A DNA stretch of 7,960 nucleotides, taken from positions 1 to 7,960 of the forward strand of contig DASWHW010000144.1 in NCBI GenBank assembly GCA_036397975.1, given 5' to 3'. The stretch comes from SZUA-287 sp036397975. Its GTDB lineage: Bacteria > Bacteroidota > Ignavibacteria > UBA10030 > UBA6906. Shown in pieces: positions 1 through 6,424 of this stretch; position 1 is the first letter of the stretch; every line of letters begins with the position of its first letter. The notes under the pieces were generated by a model, which had not been told where the DNA came from, searched no databases, and was given only the letters and a program-made list of their open reading frames with translations. The position numbers were made by a program, and so were the translations under genes.

Positions 1-1
1 C

Positions 2-949
2 TTTACCAGTGGTGGTGATGCGCCGGGGATGAACGCCTGTGTCCGCGCGGTAGTGCGAGCAGGAATCTACAACGGGTGCGAGGTTGTTGGCGTCCAGTAT
101 GGTTACGAAGGGATGATCCAAGGAAAATTTGTTGACTTGCAGGCCCGGTCGGTGTCGAACATCATTCAGAACGGAGGGACGATTCTTCGTACTGCGCGTT
201 CGGAATATTTCCGGACGACGGAGGGTCGTGCACAAGCCGCTAAGCATCTCAGAGACCAGGATATTGAAGGGCTGATTGCAATTGGTGGGGACGGGTCGTT
301 TGTCGGCGCGTTGAAGCTGCACGAGGAACACGGGTTCCCGGTGATCGGTATCCCCGGAACAATAGATAATGACCTGTTCGGAACGGATTACACCATCGGG
401 TATGATACCGCTGTGAACACGGCAGTGGAAGCCATCGATAAGATCCGTGATACGGCGGCATCTCATGATCGATTGTTTTATATCGAAGTGATGGGGCGTG
501 ATTCAGGGTTCATTGCCTTGGATGTGGGAATCTGCAGCGGTGCGGAACACATTGCTATTCCGGAGAACCAGACGAACATTCAGGAGCTGAAGGAAGAGCT
601 TGAAGCATTCAAACGATACAAGTCGAGTGCAATCATCATTGTGGCAGAGGGAGAAAAAGAAGGTGGTGCCTTCAATCTCGCAGAAAAAATCAAGGACGCA
701 GCTGGCTATGACTATCGTGTGTGCGTACTGGGACACATTCAACGCGGCGGAGCTCCGACAGCGCGCGATCGTCTTCTGGCAAGCAAGCTTGGTGTTGCGG
801 CCGTCGAGGCTTTGCTCGAAGGGCAGACCACTGTCATGGTCGGCGAAATTCATGGCAAAGTTACGTTCACCCATCTGGCGCAAACCTGGGAAAACCGAAA
901 AACTGTTGAAGAGAGCATTTGGCGACTCGCCTCCATCCTCTCGTCATAG
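2..949 (+). CDS. pfkA: 6-phosphofructokinase, ATP-dependent type, 5' end missing
   Basis: This enzyme phosphorylates fructose 6-phosphate to fructose 1,6-bisphosphate, the committed step of glycolysis, in the cytoplasm. The reading frame is open from base 2 and begins with FTSGGDAPGMNA, the start of the family's nucleotide-binding fold, so only about eight N-terminal residues should lie before the window. The 315 residues seen, plus those, match the roughly 320 of bacterial PfkA. GGDGS (284-298) and PGTIDND (353-373) are visible; the second holds the catalytic aspartate. Glycines at the two positions that separate donors (GGDGS and PGTIDND, rather than GGDDS and PKTIDND) indicate ATP rather than pyrophosphate as donor. 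MGRDSG and GHIQRGGAPTARDR, involved in sugar-phosphate binding, follow further on. The gene ends in TAG at 947-949. The next gene begins 148 nt downstream behind its own promoter-like element, so pfkA need not be co-transcribed with it. Allosteric behaviour cannot be read from the sequence. Confidence 0.96.
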   Translation, partial: FTSGGDAPGMNACVRAVVRAGIYNGCEVVGVQYGYEGMIQGKFVDLQARSVSNIIQNGGTILRTARSEYFRTTEGRAQAAKHLRDQDIEGLIAIGGDGSFVGALKLHEEHGFPVIGIPGTIDNDLFGTDYTIGYDTAVNTAVEAIDKIRDTAASHDRLFYIEVMGRDSGFIALDVGICSGAEHIAIPENQTNIQELKEELEAFKRYKSSAIIIVAEGEKEGGAFNLAEKIKDAAGYDYRVCVLGHIQRGGAPTARDRLLASKLGVAAVEALLEGQTTVMVGEIHGKVTFTHLAQTWENRKTVEESIWRLASILSS

Positions 950-952
950 GCC

Positions 953-981
953 TTGCATTTTCTTGGTGCTGCCGCTATATT
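953..981 (+). promoter_or_regulatory. Predicted promoter of the acyl-CoA synthetase gene
   Basis: TTGCAT at 953-958 and TATATT at 976-981 are separated by 17 nt, the ideal sigma-70-type spacing. The -10 matches TATAAT at five of six positions and the -35 at three of six. A transcript starting near 988 would have a leader of about 110 nt before the start codon at 1098. The same TTGCATTT and TATATTG pair at the same spacing recurs before dut at 7761-7789, which strengthens both calls. This is prediction from sequence only. Confidence 0.55.
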
Positions 982-1005
982 GATACACACTGGTATTCTG
1001 ACCTG

Positions 1006-1046
1006 CGGCGGTAAACACTCCCGCACAAAATTCCCGCCGTTCTTTT
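1006..1046 (+). promoter_or_regulatory. Possible leader hairpin with T-rich tail
   Basis: CGGCGG (1006-1011) can pair with CCGCCG (1034-1039), and the right arm is followed by TTCTTTT. The same left-arm GCGG (1008-1011) could instead pair with CCGC at 1021-1024, so two mutually exclusive folds are possible. The element lies between the predicted promoter and the start codon of the acyl-CoA synthetase gene. It could be an attenuator, a late terminator for pfkA, or chance: the main stem is only 6 bp and its loop is 22 nt. Confidence 0.2.
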
Positions 1047-1086
1047 ATCATATTGATAGACTAATCCTTCTCCCGAAAGTAAAGTT

Positions 1087-1092
1087 AGAGGA
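1087..1092 (+). promoter_or_regulatory. Ribosome binding site deciding the acyl-CoA synthetase start
   Basis: AGAGGA lies 5 nt before the ATG at 1098. It is one of the better Shine-Dalgarno matches in the window and supports that ATG over later in-frame methionines. Confidence 0.6.
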
Positions 1093-1097
1093 TCTCC

Positions 1098-2915
1098 ATG
1101 TCGGCTGCAGTCTCCTTCTCAACAATCCCAGAAATGTTTCAGAATCTTGTGATGAAATACGCCGATTCTCCTCGACCCGTGTTGATGGTGAAGCGTGATG
1201 GTGCTTATCAGGACATATCATATCGTGAACTCGGGCGAAAGGTAGAGCAGTTCGCGCTTGGGTTGGCCTCGCTTGGGATCAAAAAGGGTGATCGTGTTTC
1301 CATCATTTCTGAGAATAGACCCGAATGGGTGATTACCGATCAGGCTGTTGTTGGTCTTGGTGCGGCAGATGTTCCCATCTATCCCACAAATACCGCAAAG
1401 CAGATTGAGTATATCATGAACGATGCGGAAGTCAAATTCGTTGTAGTCTCTAACCAATTTCAATACAACAAAACCATCAAAATTGCCGACAACGTGAAGA
1501 CCCTGGAAAAAATTATTGTCATGTCGGATAGGGTTAACCTCATGGATTCGGGTTCGATATTGATGGCTGAAGTAATAACGCTTGGAGAGGAATTCGGGAA
1601 GAAGAGTCCTGGCTATTTCCGAAAGACCGTTGCCCTCGTGAAGCCAGAAGATCTTCTCACGCTCATCTACACATCCGGAACGACCGGCAATCCGAAAGGG
1701 GTGATGCTTACGCATCACAACATGTGCAGTAATATCAACGATTCCCTTCAGGTCTTACTGATACAAGAAGGAGATCGCTTCCTTTCGTTTCTTCCACTCA
1801 GTCATTCGTTCGAACGGATGGCAGGTTACTATGCGGCAATGGCATGCGGGACCACCATCGCATACGCTGAGAGCGTGGAGACTGTTCGTGATAACATGCT
1901 GGAAGTTCAGCCGACAATCATCGGTACAGTTCCCCGATTGTTTGAGCGTATACACGCGCGTATCATGAAGCAAGTCCAGAGCGGTTCAGCGTTGAAGCAA
2001 AAGATCTTTCATTGGGGGATTACCACGGGACAGGAGTTTGCGCGGGCGCGAAAACACAACAAGGTTTCAGCGCTCCTTCATGCACGTCATGCGCTTGCAG
2101 ACAAGCTTGTCATGTCAAAGATCCGTGCCCGCACTGGAGGGAAGATTCGCTTCTTTGTGTCAGGAGGGGCTGCTCTGCCAAGACAATTTGGAGAATTCTT
2201 CGAGGCGGTAGGAATCCCGATTATCGAAGGCTATGGACTGACAGAAACAACTCCAGTCATCTCCGTGAATCCTCTGGACAACTACAAGTTTGGATCCGTA
2301 GGGAGACCGATTCCCGGCGTTGAGGTAAAAATCGCAGACGATGGGGAAATCCTTACACGAGGCCCCAACATAATGAAGGGATATTGGAAAAACGAGAAAG
2401 AAACACGGGAGATGATCGATAAAGCAGGATGGTTGCATACAGGAGATATCGGTGTGTTGGATTCCGATGGGTTCTTGTACATAACGGATCGGAAGAAACA
2501 CCTGTTTGTCAGTTCAGGCGGAAAGAACATCGCGCCCCAACCGATCGAGAATTTGTTTGTCAGCAGCAAGTTTGTTGAGCAGTTCGTCCTGATTGGCGAC
2601 CGACGAATGTTCCTCACGGCGCTCATCGTCCCTGATTTTGACGCGCTGAAAGAGTATGCGGATGCTCATAAGATTCCCTATGCTGATAAATCTGAGCTGA
2701 CGAAATCGCCCGAGGTCTACCGAATGATTGAAAAGGACTTTGCCGCTATCCAGAAGGATCTGGCGAACTATGAACGTGTTCGAAAATTTGTACTCTTGGA
2801 TAAGTCGTTCACAATAGAAGATGGAGAGATAACGCCTTCCTTGAAGATCAAGCGAAAAGTGGTGGAGGAGAAGTATGCGGAACTTATCGAAGGGATGTAC
2901 GAGGGAATCCACTAG
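1098..2915 (+). CDS. Long-chain fatty acid--CoA ligase (AMP-forming, COG1022-like)
   Basis: This member of the adenylate-forming (ANL) superfamily should activate long-chain fatty acids to acyl-CoA via an acyl-adenylate, feeding beta-oxidation or lipid synthesis. The 605 residues fit the bacterial long-chain (FAA1/ACSL-like) branch. Motifs in order are the ATP-binding loop YTSGTTGNPKG (191-201), LPLSHSFERMAGYY (232-245) characteristic of this branch, YGLTETTP (379-386) closing the adenine pocket, GWLHTGD (444-450) with the ribose-binding aspartate, and DRKKHLFVSSGGKNIAP (464-480) at the hinge to the C-terminal domain. TPSLKIKRK (579-587) near the end carries the mobile-domain lysine expected for adenylation, K583 or K585. 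There is no signal peptide or clear membrane helix, so the protein is probably cytoplasmic or peripherally membrane-bound. The ATG at 1098 is preceded by AGAGGA and starts about where family alignments begin. It has its own predicted promoter. I leave the symbol empty because this branch is usually called fadD15 or FAA1-like rather than true fadD. Exact chain-length preference cannot be told. Confidence 0.93.
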   Translation: MSAAVSFSTIPEMFQNLVMKYADSPRPVLMVKRDGAYQDISYRELGRKVEQFALGLASLGIKKGDRVSIISENRPEWVITDQAVVGLGAADVPIYPTNTAKQIEYIMNDAEVKFVVVSNQFQYNKTIKIADNVKTLEKIIVMSDRVNLMDSGSILMAEVITLGEEFGKKSPGYFRKTVALVKPEDLLTLIYTSGTTGNPKGVMLTHHNMCSNINDSLQVLLIQEGDRFLSFLPLSHSFERMAGYYAAMACGTTIAYAESVETVRDNMLEVQPTIIGTVPRLFERIHARIMKQVQSGSALKQKIFHWGITTGQEFARARKHNKVSALLHARHALADKLVMSKIRARTGGKIRFFVSGGAALPRQFGEFFEAVGIPIIEGYGLTETTPVISVNPLDNYKFGSVGRPIPGVEVKIADDGEILTRGPNIMKGYWKNEKETREMIDKAGWLHTGDIGVLDSDGFLYITDRKKHLFVSSGGKNIAPQPIENLFVSSKFVEQFVLIGDRRMFLTALIVPDFDALKEYADAHKIPYADKSELTKSPEVYRMIEKDFAAIQKDLANYERVRKFVLLDKSFTIEDGEITPSLKIKRKVVEEKYAELIEGMYEGIH

Positions 2916-2988
2916 GTTGCAGGACCTATCGCCGTAACTTCAGAGCAAACTCGTATCGTGATTCTCTAGAAGAAACCTGAGTGTCATT

Positions 2989-3182
2989 GTGATCAGTTGG
3001 ATACTTGAGGAAATCTTCTCTGAAGTTGTTTGTTATCGAGTTGGATTTGTTTTCTCAAAGTTATTACATCTGGTCGTTTTCCTAACGACCAGCAGGCAGA
3101 GAGGTTGAAGGAAAGAACTAAGCTTGTTGGTCTGATCGTTTCAATTCGAATTCTCATTCCTCTGGCCTGGGCATTGACCTGA
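2989..3182 (+). pseudogene. Small membrane-protein gene, apparently frameshifted
   Basis: Two overlapping + strand frames each hold half of what reads like one protein of about 64 residues. From a GTG at 2989 the first frame gives MISWILEEIFSEVVCYRVG and then FVF; it runs on to a stop at 3106-3108. The second frame is open from 3024, after a stop at 3021-3023, and from 3054 gives LKVITSGRFPNDQQAERLK followed by a hydrophobic helix, LVGLIVSIRILIPLAWAL, ending in TGA at 3180-3182. Adding one T to the T run at 3050-3053 would join the halves. The layout of hydrophobic N-terminus, a K-hydrophobic-T-x-G-R-F-P turn, a charged amphipathic stretch and a terminal membrane helix resembles small uncharacterised membrane proteins I recall, but I cannot name a family. 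The start is uncertain and the Shine-Dalgarno is weak. Possible causes are gene decay, a sequencing or assembly error, or programmed frameshifting. It fills most of the otherwise gene-free stretch between the acyl-CoA synthetase gene and nuoA. Confidence 0.5.
3070..3092. repeat. Perfect 9-bp inverted repeat
   Basis: CTGGTCGTT (3070-3078) and AACGACCAG (3084-3092) are exact reverse complements around a 5-nt TTCCT loop. No T run follows on either strand, so it is not a standard intrinsic terminator. It falls inside the second frame of the broken small gene, over the SGRFPNDQ codons, so it may be a by-product of coding sequence. Otherwise it could be an RNA hairpin or a protein-binding dyad. Confidence 0.5.
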
Positions 3183-3187
3183 ATTCG

Positions 3188-3216
3188 TTGACATTCCTTT
3201 CCTTTTTGAGTACCTT
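3188..3216 (+). promoter_or_regulatory. Predicted promoter of the nuo operon
   Basis: TTGACA at 3188-3193 is an exact -35 consensus, and TACCTT at 3211-3216 follows after 17 nt. The downstream element reads TACCTTTTG, close to the TAnnTTTG -7 box described for Bacteroidetes. The element starts 6 nt after the stop of the small broken gene. A start site near 3223 would leave about 30 nt of leader before nuoA at 3254. The -10 is a weak match to TATAAT. Confidence 0.45.
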
Positions 3217-3253
3217 TTGGCCGGAAATCAAAGAATTTATTGAAAACTGACTG

Positions 3254-3610
3254 ATGCTCCAAAATTACATTCCGATAGCTCTTATGATGTTCATCGCTCT
3301 TGGCTTTGGACTTTTCTTGGTCAACATCAACAAGTTGTTGGGACCAAAAAAACCGAACGACGACAAGCTTTCCACATACGAAAGCGGTATGGAACCGGTG
3401 AGGACTGCGAGAGAGCGTTTCTCGGTGAAGTATTATCTTGTTGCGATGCTGTTTATTGTGTTTGATATTGAAATCGTATTCATGTACCCGTGGGCGGTCA
3501 GGTTCAGAGAGTTGGGGATGTTTGGATTTGTGGAGATGTTGGTGTTTATCGGAATCCTCCTTGTGGGATTCTATTATGTCTGGAAGAAGGGAGCTCTGAA
3601 ATGGCATTAG
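3254..3610 (+). CDS. nuoA: NADH-quinone oxidoreductase subunit A
   Basis: NuoA is a small membrane subunit of complex I (ND3 homologue) at the joint between the peripheral and membrane arms, near the quinone channel. The 118 residues fit the family. Three hydrophobic helices are visible at about residues 5-26, 60-82 and 90-110. The loop between the first two has the conserved YESGMEP (42-48), the part of ND3 that lines the quinone cavity, and FDIE (70-73) carries the conserved acidic residues of helix 2. The start is fixed closely by an in-frame TGA at 3248-3250 just before the ATG. There is almost no Shine-Dalgarno sequence: the region before the ATG is A-rich, with GAAAA at 3242-3246. It is first in the operon and overlaps nuoB by 10 nt. 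Confidence 0.96.
   Translation: MLQNYIPIALMMFIALGFGLFLVNINKLLGPKKPNDDKLSTYESGMEPVRTARERFSVKYYLVAMLFIVFDIEIVFMYPWAVRFRELGMFGFVEMLVFIGILLVGFYYVWKKGALKWH
3587..3593 (+). promoter_or_regulatory. Ribosome binding site deciding the nuoB start
   Basis: AAGGGAG ends 7 nt before the ATG at 3601, inside the last codons of nuoA. It supports 3601 rather than in-frame upstream starts such as GTG at 3490, which would overlap nuoA by 121 nt and add residues not expected in NuoB. Confidence 0.7.
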
Positions 3611-4164
3611 AGCGTCTACAAAACGACGGATTCATGACAACGCGTATGGGCGTCGTTCTCGATTGGGTTCAGAAGAATACTCTGAACGCCTCGGTTGCAA
3701 ATTCTCTTTGGCCGATGCCAATGGGAATTTCTTGCTGTGCGATTGAAATGATGGCAACTGCTTCGCCTCGTTTTGACATTTCTCGGTTTGGCTCGGAAGT
3801 AATGCGCTTCACCCCCCGGCAATGCGACGTGATGATAGTTGCCGGTACCGTGACCTACAAAATGGCAAAGGTAGTTCGCAAGATCTATGACCAGATGCCC
3901 GATCCGAAGTGGGTGATTTCCATGGGTGCCTGTGCTTCCTCAGGTGGAATGTTCCGATCCTATTCTGTTGTTCAGGGGATCGATCAGTTCATGCCGGTGG
4001 ATGTGTTTGTGGCCGGGTGCCCGCCGCGTCCGGAGAACCTTCTCAATGCCTTGATGACATTACAGAACAAGATCATGAACGATAAAACTTTGGGCGGCGT
4101 TTTTCCCCGCAAGCAGATTTTCATTCCCGATACGGTCGAATCCCAAGAGCCTCTCTCAGTATGA
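3601..4164 (+). CDS. nuoB: NADH-quinone oxidoreductase subunit B
   Basis: NuoB (PSST/Nqo6) carries the terminal 4Fe-4S cluster N2, which hands electrons to quinone at the interface with NuoD. The 187-residue product has the four ligands in their usual places: the adjacent pair C45-C46 in GISCCAIEMM, C111 in MGACASSGGMF, and C140 in AGCPPRPE. The acidic and proline-rich surroundings match the family signature. There is no signal peptide or membrane helix; it sits in the cytoplasmic arm. The ATG at 3601 overlaps the end of nuoA by 10 nt, and the stop TGA at 4162-4164 overlaps the nuoC ATG by 4 nt, so translation of A, B and C is probably coupled. The length fits NuoB when read from this start. 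Confidence 0.97.
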   Translation: MALERLQNDGFMTTRMGVVLDWVQKNTLNASVANSLWPMPMGISCCAIEMMATASPRFDISRFGSEVMRFTPRQCDVMIVAGTVTYKMAKVVRKIYDQMPDPKWVISMGACASSGGMFRSYSVVQGIDQFMPVDVFVAGCPPRPENLLNALMTLQNKIMNDKTLGGVFPRKQIFIPDTVESQEPLSV

Positions 4165-4640
4165 ACGACGCCATTCTCGAGAAGCTGAATTCTCAATTCT
4201 CTGAAAGCATTCTCAGCAGTTCGACCTTCCGCGATGACCTAACGCTGGTGGTGAAGAAAGAGGACATCGTGCGGATCTGTATCTATCTCAAAGAGGATCC
4301 CGACCTGTCTTTCGATATGCTGATAGATCTTTGTGGCGTTGATATGTACCGGCCAGAGGAACGATTCGAAATTGTGTACAACGTGTATTCGCTGAAGAAC
4401 AAGAAGTACCTCCGTCTCAAGGTGACCACGGACGACGGAGAGAAAGTTCCCACCGTGTCCGGCGTGTGGTCTGCGGCCAACTGGCATGAACGGGAAACGT
4501 TTGACATGTATGGGATCGTTTTTGAAGGGCACCCCGATCTTCGCCGGATGTACATGCCGGAGGACTATGAGTACTATCCGCTCCGAAAAGATTATCCGCT
4601 CATGGGAGTGCCGGACGCTATCCCGCTGCCTCGAAAGTAA
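4161..4640 (+). CDS. nuoC: NADH-quinone oxidoreductase subunit C (30 kDa)
   Basis: NuoC is a structural, cofactor-free subunit of the peripheral arm that packs against NuoD near the quinone site. The 159-residue product ends with the 30-kDa signature, from WHERETFDMYGIVFEGHPD (residues 108-126) through LRRMYMPEDYE. The N-terminal part shows the expected alpha/beta region with DLCGVD (56-61). It is a stand-alone NuoC, not the NuoCD fusion found in enterobacteria. Its ATG overlaps the nuoB stop as ATGA, and no strong Shine-Dalgarno precedes it, which suggests translational coupling. nuoD follows after 27 nt. Confidence 0.96.
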   Translation: MNDAILEKLNSQFSESILSSSTFRDDLTLVVKKEDIVRICIYLKEDPDLSFDMLIDLCGVDMYRPEERFEIVYNVYSLKNKKYLRLKVTTDDGEKVPTVSGVWSAANWHERETFDMYGIVFEGHPDLRRMYMPEDYEYYPLRKDYPLMGVPDAIPLPRK

Positions 4641-4667
4641 CTGATACTGAATTGACGAAAGAGCTTC

Positions 4668-5924
4668 ATGTCTGTCAGCCCTGTTGATGAAACGAAAAAG
4701 AGCCGCATCCTTGCTGCTCTGGAGGACCAGGATACCACTGTAAGTTTCGATGATCCCCTTGAGAACGAAATGATTCTCAACATTGGGCCCCAGCATCCGG
4801 CAACGCACGGTGTGCTTCGTCTGTTGGTTCGTCTCGATGGCGAGACTGTGACCGGCTGCGTTCCCGAACTTGGGTATCTCCACCGTGGGTACGAAAAAAT
4901 CGCCGAAGCATCAACGTATCATGAGTTCATTCCGCACACAGACCGCCTGGATTATCTCTCTCCCCTCTCCAACAATGTTGCATACACTCTTGCGGTGGAG
5001 AAACTCCTCGGGATCGAGGCTCCGCGAAGGGCCCAGTATATCCGGGTGCTCTGCTGCGAAATGGCTCGTGTTGCCTCACATCTCGTTGCGATTGGCACGA
5101 TGGCAATGGACGTTGGCGCATTGACCGTGCTTCTCTGGACGTTCCGAGAACGGGAAAACCTGATGGACATCTTTGATGTTCTGTGCGGCGCAAGATTTAC
5201 CACGAGCTTTACCCGCATTGGAGGCCTTCAGCAGGATTGGACAACTCAATGTTCTTCCATGCTATCAGCGTTTCTTGATAAGCTCGGTGATGGGCTCCAT
5301 GAGGTCGAAAAGCTATTGTGCATGAACAAAATCTTCATTGACCGTTGCGAGGATGTTGGTTATCTGTCAAAGGGAGAACTGATCTCTCTCGGTATTACCG
5401 GTCCGTTGCTCCGGGCAGCGGGAGTGCCACGCGATCTTCGGCGTGACAACCCGTATCTCGTTTATTCGGAATTTGACTTTGACATTATCACCTTCAGTGA
5501 AAGCGATGTGCTCGCGCGGTTCTACGTCCGGTTGAACGAAATCAAGCAAAGCGAGAGAATCCTTCGCCAAGCCCTCGAGAAAATGCCGCACGGACCGATT
5601 CACGCGCAGGAAGCGAAGAAAGTCCTTCCCAAGAAGGAACGTATCTACACCCGGATGGAAGAACTCATTCAAGACTTCATGCTGATCAATCTCGGTGTTG
5701 ATCCGCCTGTTGGGGAAGTGTACCAGGGAATTGAATCCTCGAAGGGAGAATTCGGCTTGTATATCGTCAGCGATGGGACCGGTCACCCATGGCGGATGAA
5801 GATTCATTCGCCTTCCATGGTGAATCTTTCAGGTCTTGCTCCGATGGTGAAAGGAGCGATGATTTCAGATATTGTGGCGGTCATCGGCAGTATCGATCCC
5901 GTCATGGGCGAAGCAGATAAATAA
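4668..5924 (+). CDS. nuoD: NADH-quinone oxidoreductase subunit D (49 kDa)
   Basis: NuoD, related to the large subunit of NiFe hydrogenases, forms the quinone-reducing pocket with NuoB. The 418 residues fit the family. GPQHPATHG (40-48) and HTDRLDYLS (90-98) are present. H47 and Y96 have the same 49-residue spacing as the quinone-contacting His38 and Tyr87 of the Thermus Nqo4 subunit, so the site looks intact. ELGYLHRGYEK (67-77), EMARVASHL (131-139) and the C-terminal HSPSMVNLSGL also match. Cysteine pairs that would bind NiFe in hydrogenases are absent, as normal for complex I. About 33 residues precede the conserved core, a modest N-terminal extension. GAAAGAG at 4657-4663 is a close but acceptable ribosome site for the ATG at 4668. 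Confidence 0.97.
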   Translation: MSVSPVDETKKSRILAALEDQDTTVSFDDPLENEMILNIGPQHPATHGVLRLLVRLDGETVTGCVPELGYLHRGYEKIAEASTYHEFIPHTDRLDYLSPLSNNVAYTLAVEKLLGIEAPRRAQYIRVLCCEMARVASHLVAIGTMAMDVGALTVLLWTFRERENLMDIFDVLCGARFTTSFTRIGGLQQDWTTQCSSMLSAFLDKLGDGLHEVEKLLCMNKIFIDRCEDVGYLSKGELISLGITGPLLRAAGVPRDLRRDNPYLVYSEFDFDIITFSESDVLARFYVRLNEIKQSERILRQALEKMPHGPIHAQEAKKVLPKKERIYTRMEELIQDFMLINLGVDPPVGEVYQGIESSKGEFGLYIVSDGTGHPWRMKIHSPSMVNLSGLAPMVKGAMISDIVAVIGSIDPVMGEADK

Positions 5925-5948
5925 CTGTCACTCATCATTTTCAGACTA

Positions 5949-6422
5949 ATGTCGCAATCGCTCTCCGAAAAAAGTCTTCAGCGAATTGAAGAGCTCAAGA
6001 AACGATACCAGCACCCTCAATCGGTTCTGCTGGAAGCGCTCTGGCTCTGGCAGGAAGAACATGGTTGGATTTCCAAAGAAGGAATGAACTCCATTGCCTC
6101 TCTGTTGCAGGTGCCACCTCATGAGGTGTACGGTGTGGTGACGTTCTATACGATGTATAACACCAAACCGGTGGGTCGCCACAAGCTGGAGGTATGCACG
6201 AACGTGTCCTGCATGCTTCGCAACTGTGAGGGTATTCTCAAGCATATCAGTGATACGTTGCAGATTGATGTTGGCGCGACATCTTCCGATAATCGGTTTA
6301 CTCTTGTGGAAGCAGAGTGCCTTGGGTCCTGTGGTACGGCGCCTATGATGCAGGTCGGAGAGGAGTATTACGAGAACCTGGACGCGAAAAAAGTCGATAG
6401 GATTTTGGAAGAGCTCAAATAA
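5949..6422 (+). CDS. nuoE: NADH-quinone oxidoreductase subunit E (24 kDa)
   Basis: NuoE is a thioredoxin-like 2Fe-2S protein (cluster N1a) that pairs with NuoF in the NADH dehydrogenase module. The 157-residue product has a helical N-terminal region with the family pattern VYGVVTFYTMY (60-70), followed by the four ligands C83 and C88 (VCTNVSC) and C124 and C128 (ECLGSCG). An extra cysteine, C93, lies just after the first pair. The 24 nt between nuoD and this ATG are pyrimidine-rich and show no Shine-Dalgarno sequence, so initiation may depend on coupling or on a mechanism that does not use one. The start at 5949 gives the expected N-terminal length. nuoF follows after 2 nt, as is typical for this obligate pair. 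Confidence 0.96.
   Translation: MSQSLSEKSLQRIEELKKRYQHPQSVLLEALWLWQEEHGWISKEGMNSIASLLQVPPHEVYGVVTFYTMYNTKPVGRHKLEVCTNVSCMLRNCEGILKHISDTLQIDVGATSSDNRFTLVEAECLGSCGTAPMMQVGEEYYENLDAKKVDRILEELK
6407..6413 (+). promoter_or_regulatory. Ribosome binding site of nuoF
   Basis: GGAAGAG in the last codons of nuoE ends 11 nt before the nuoF ATG at 6425. The spacing is on the long side, but it is the only purine-rich site available. Confidence 0.4.
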
Positions 6423-6424
6423 CC

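Noticed and set aside
953..1198. An 81-codon + frame starting with TTG
   Set aside because: Its start coincides with the predicted -35 element and it runs into the acyl-CoA synthetase gene in another frame; the sequence shows no domain.
2913..2928. TAGGT/ACCTA inverted repeat at the end of the acyl-CoA synthetase gene as a terminator
   Set aside because: The stem is only 5 bp, is AT-containing, and has no T run after it.
3490..3600. Upstream in-frame extension of nuoB from GTG 3490
   Set aside because: It would overlap nuoA by 121 nt and lacks conserved residues; ATG 3601 has a good ribosome site and gives the usual NuoB length.
2993..3607. A 204-codon open frame on the - strand covering nuoA and the upstream region
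   Set aside because: It lies antisense to the certain nuoA gene; its His/Lys/Gln/Arg-rich product is what antisense of a membrane protein gives, and no family pattern is visible.
4239..4883. Long - strand frame across nuoC and nuoD
   Set aside because: It is antisense to two certain genes, with no recognisable protein pattern.
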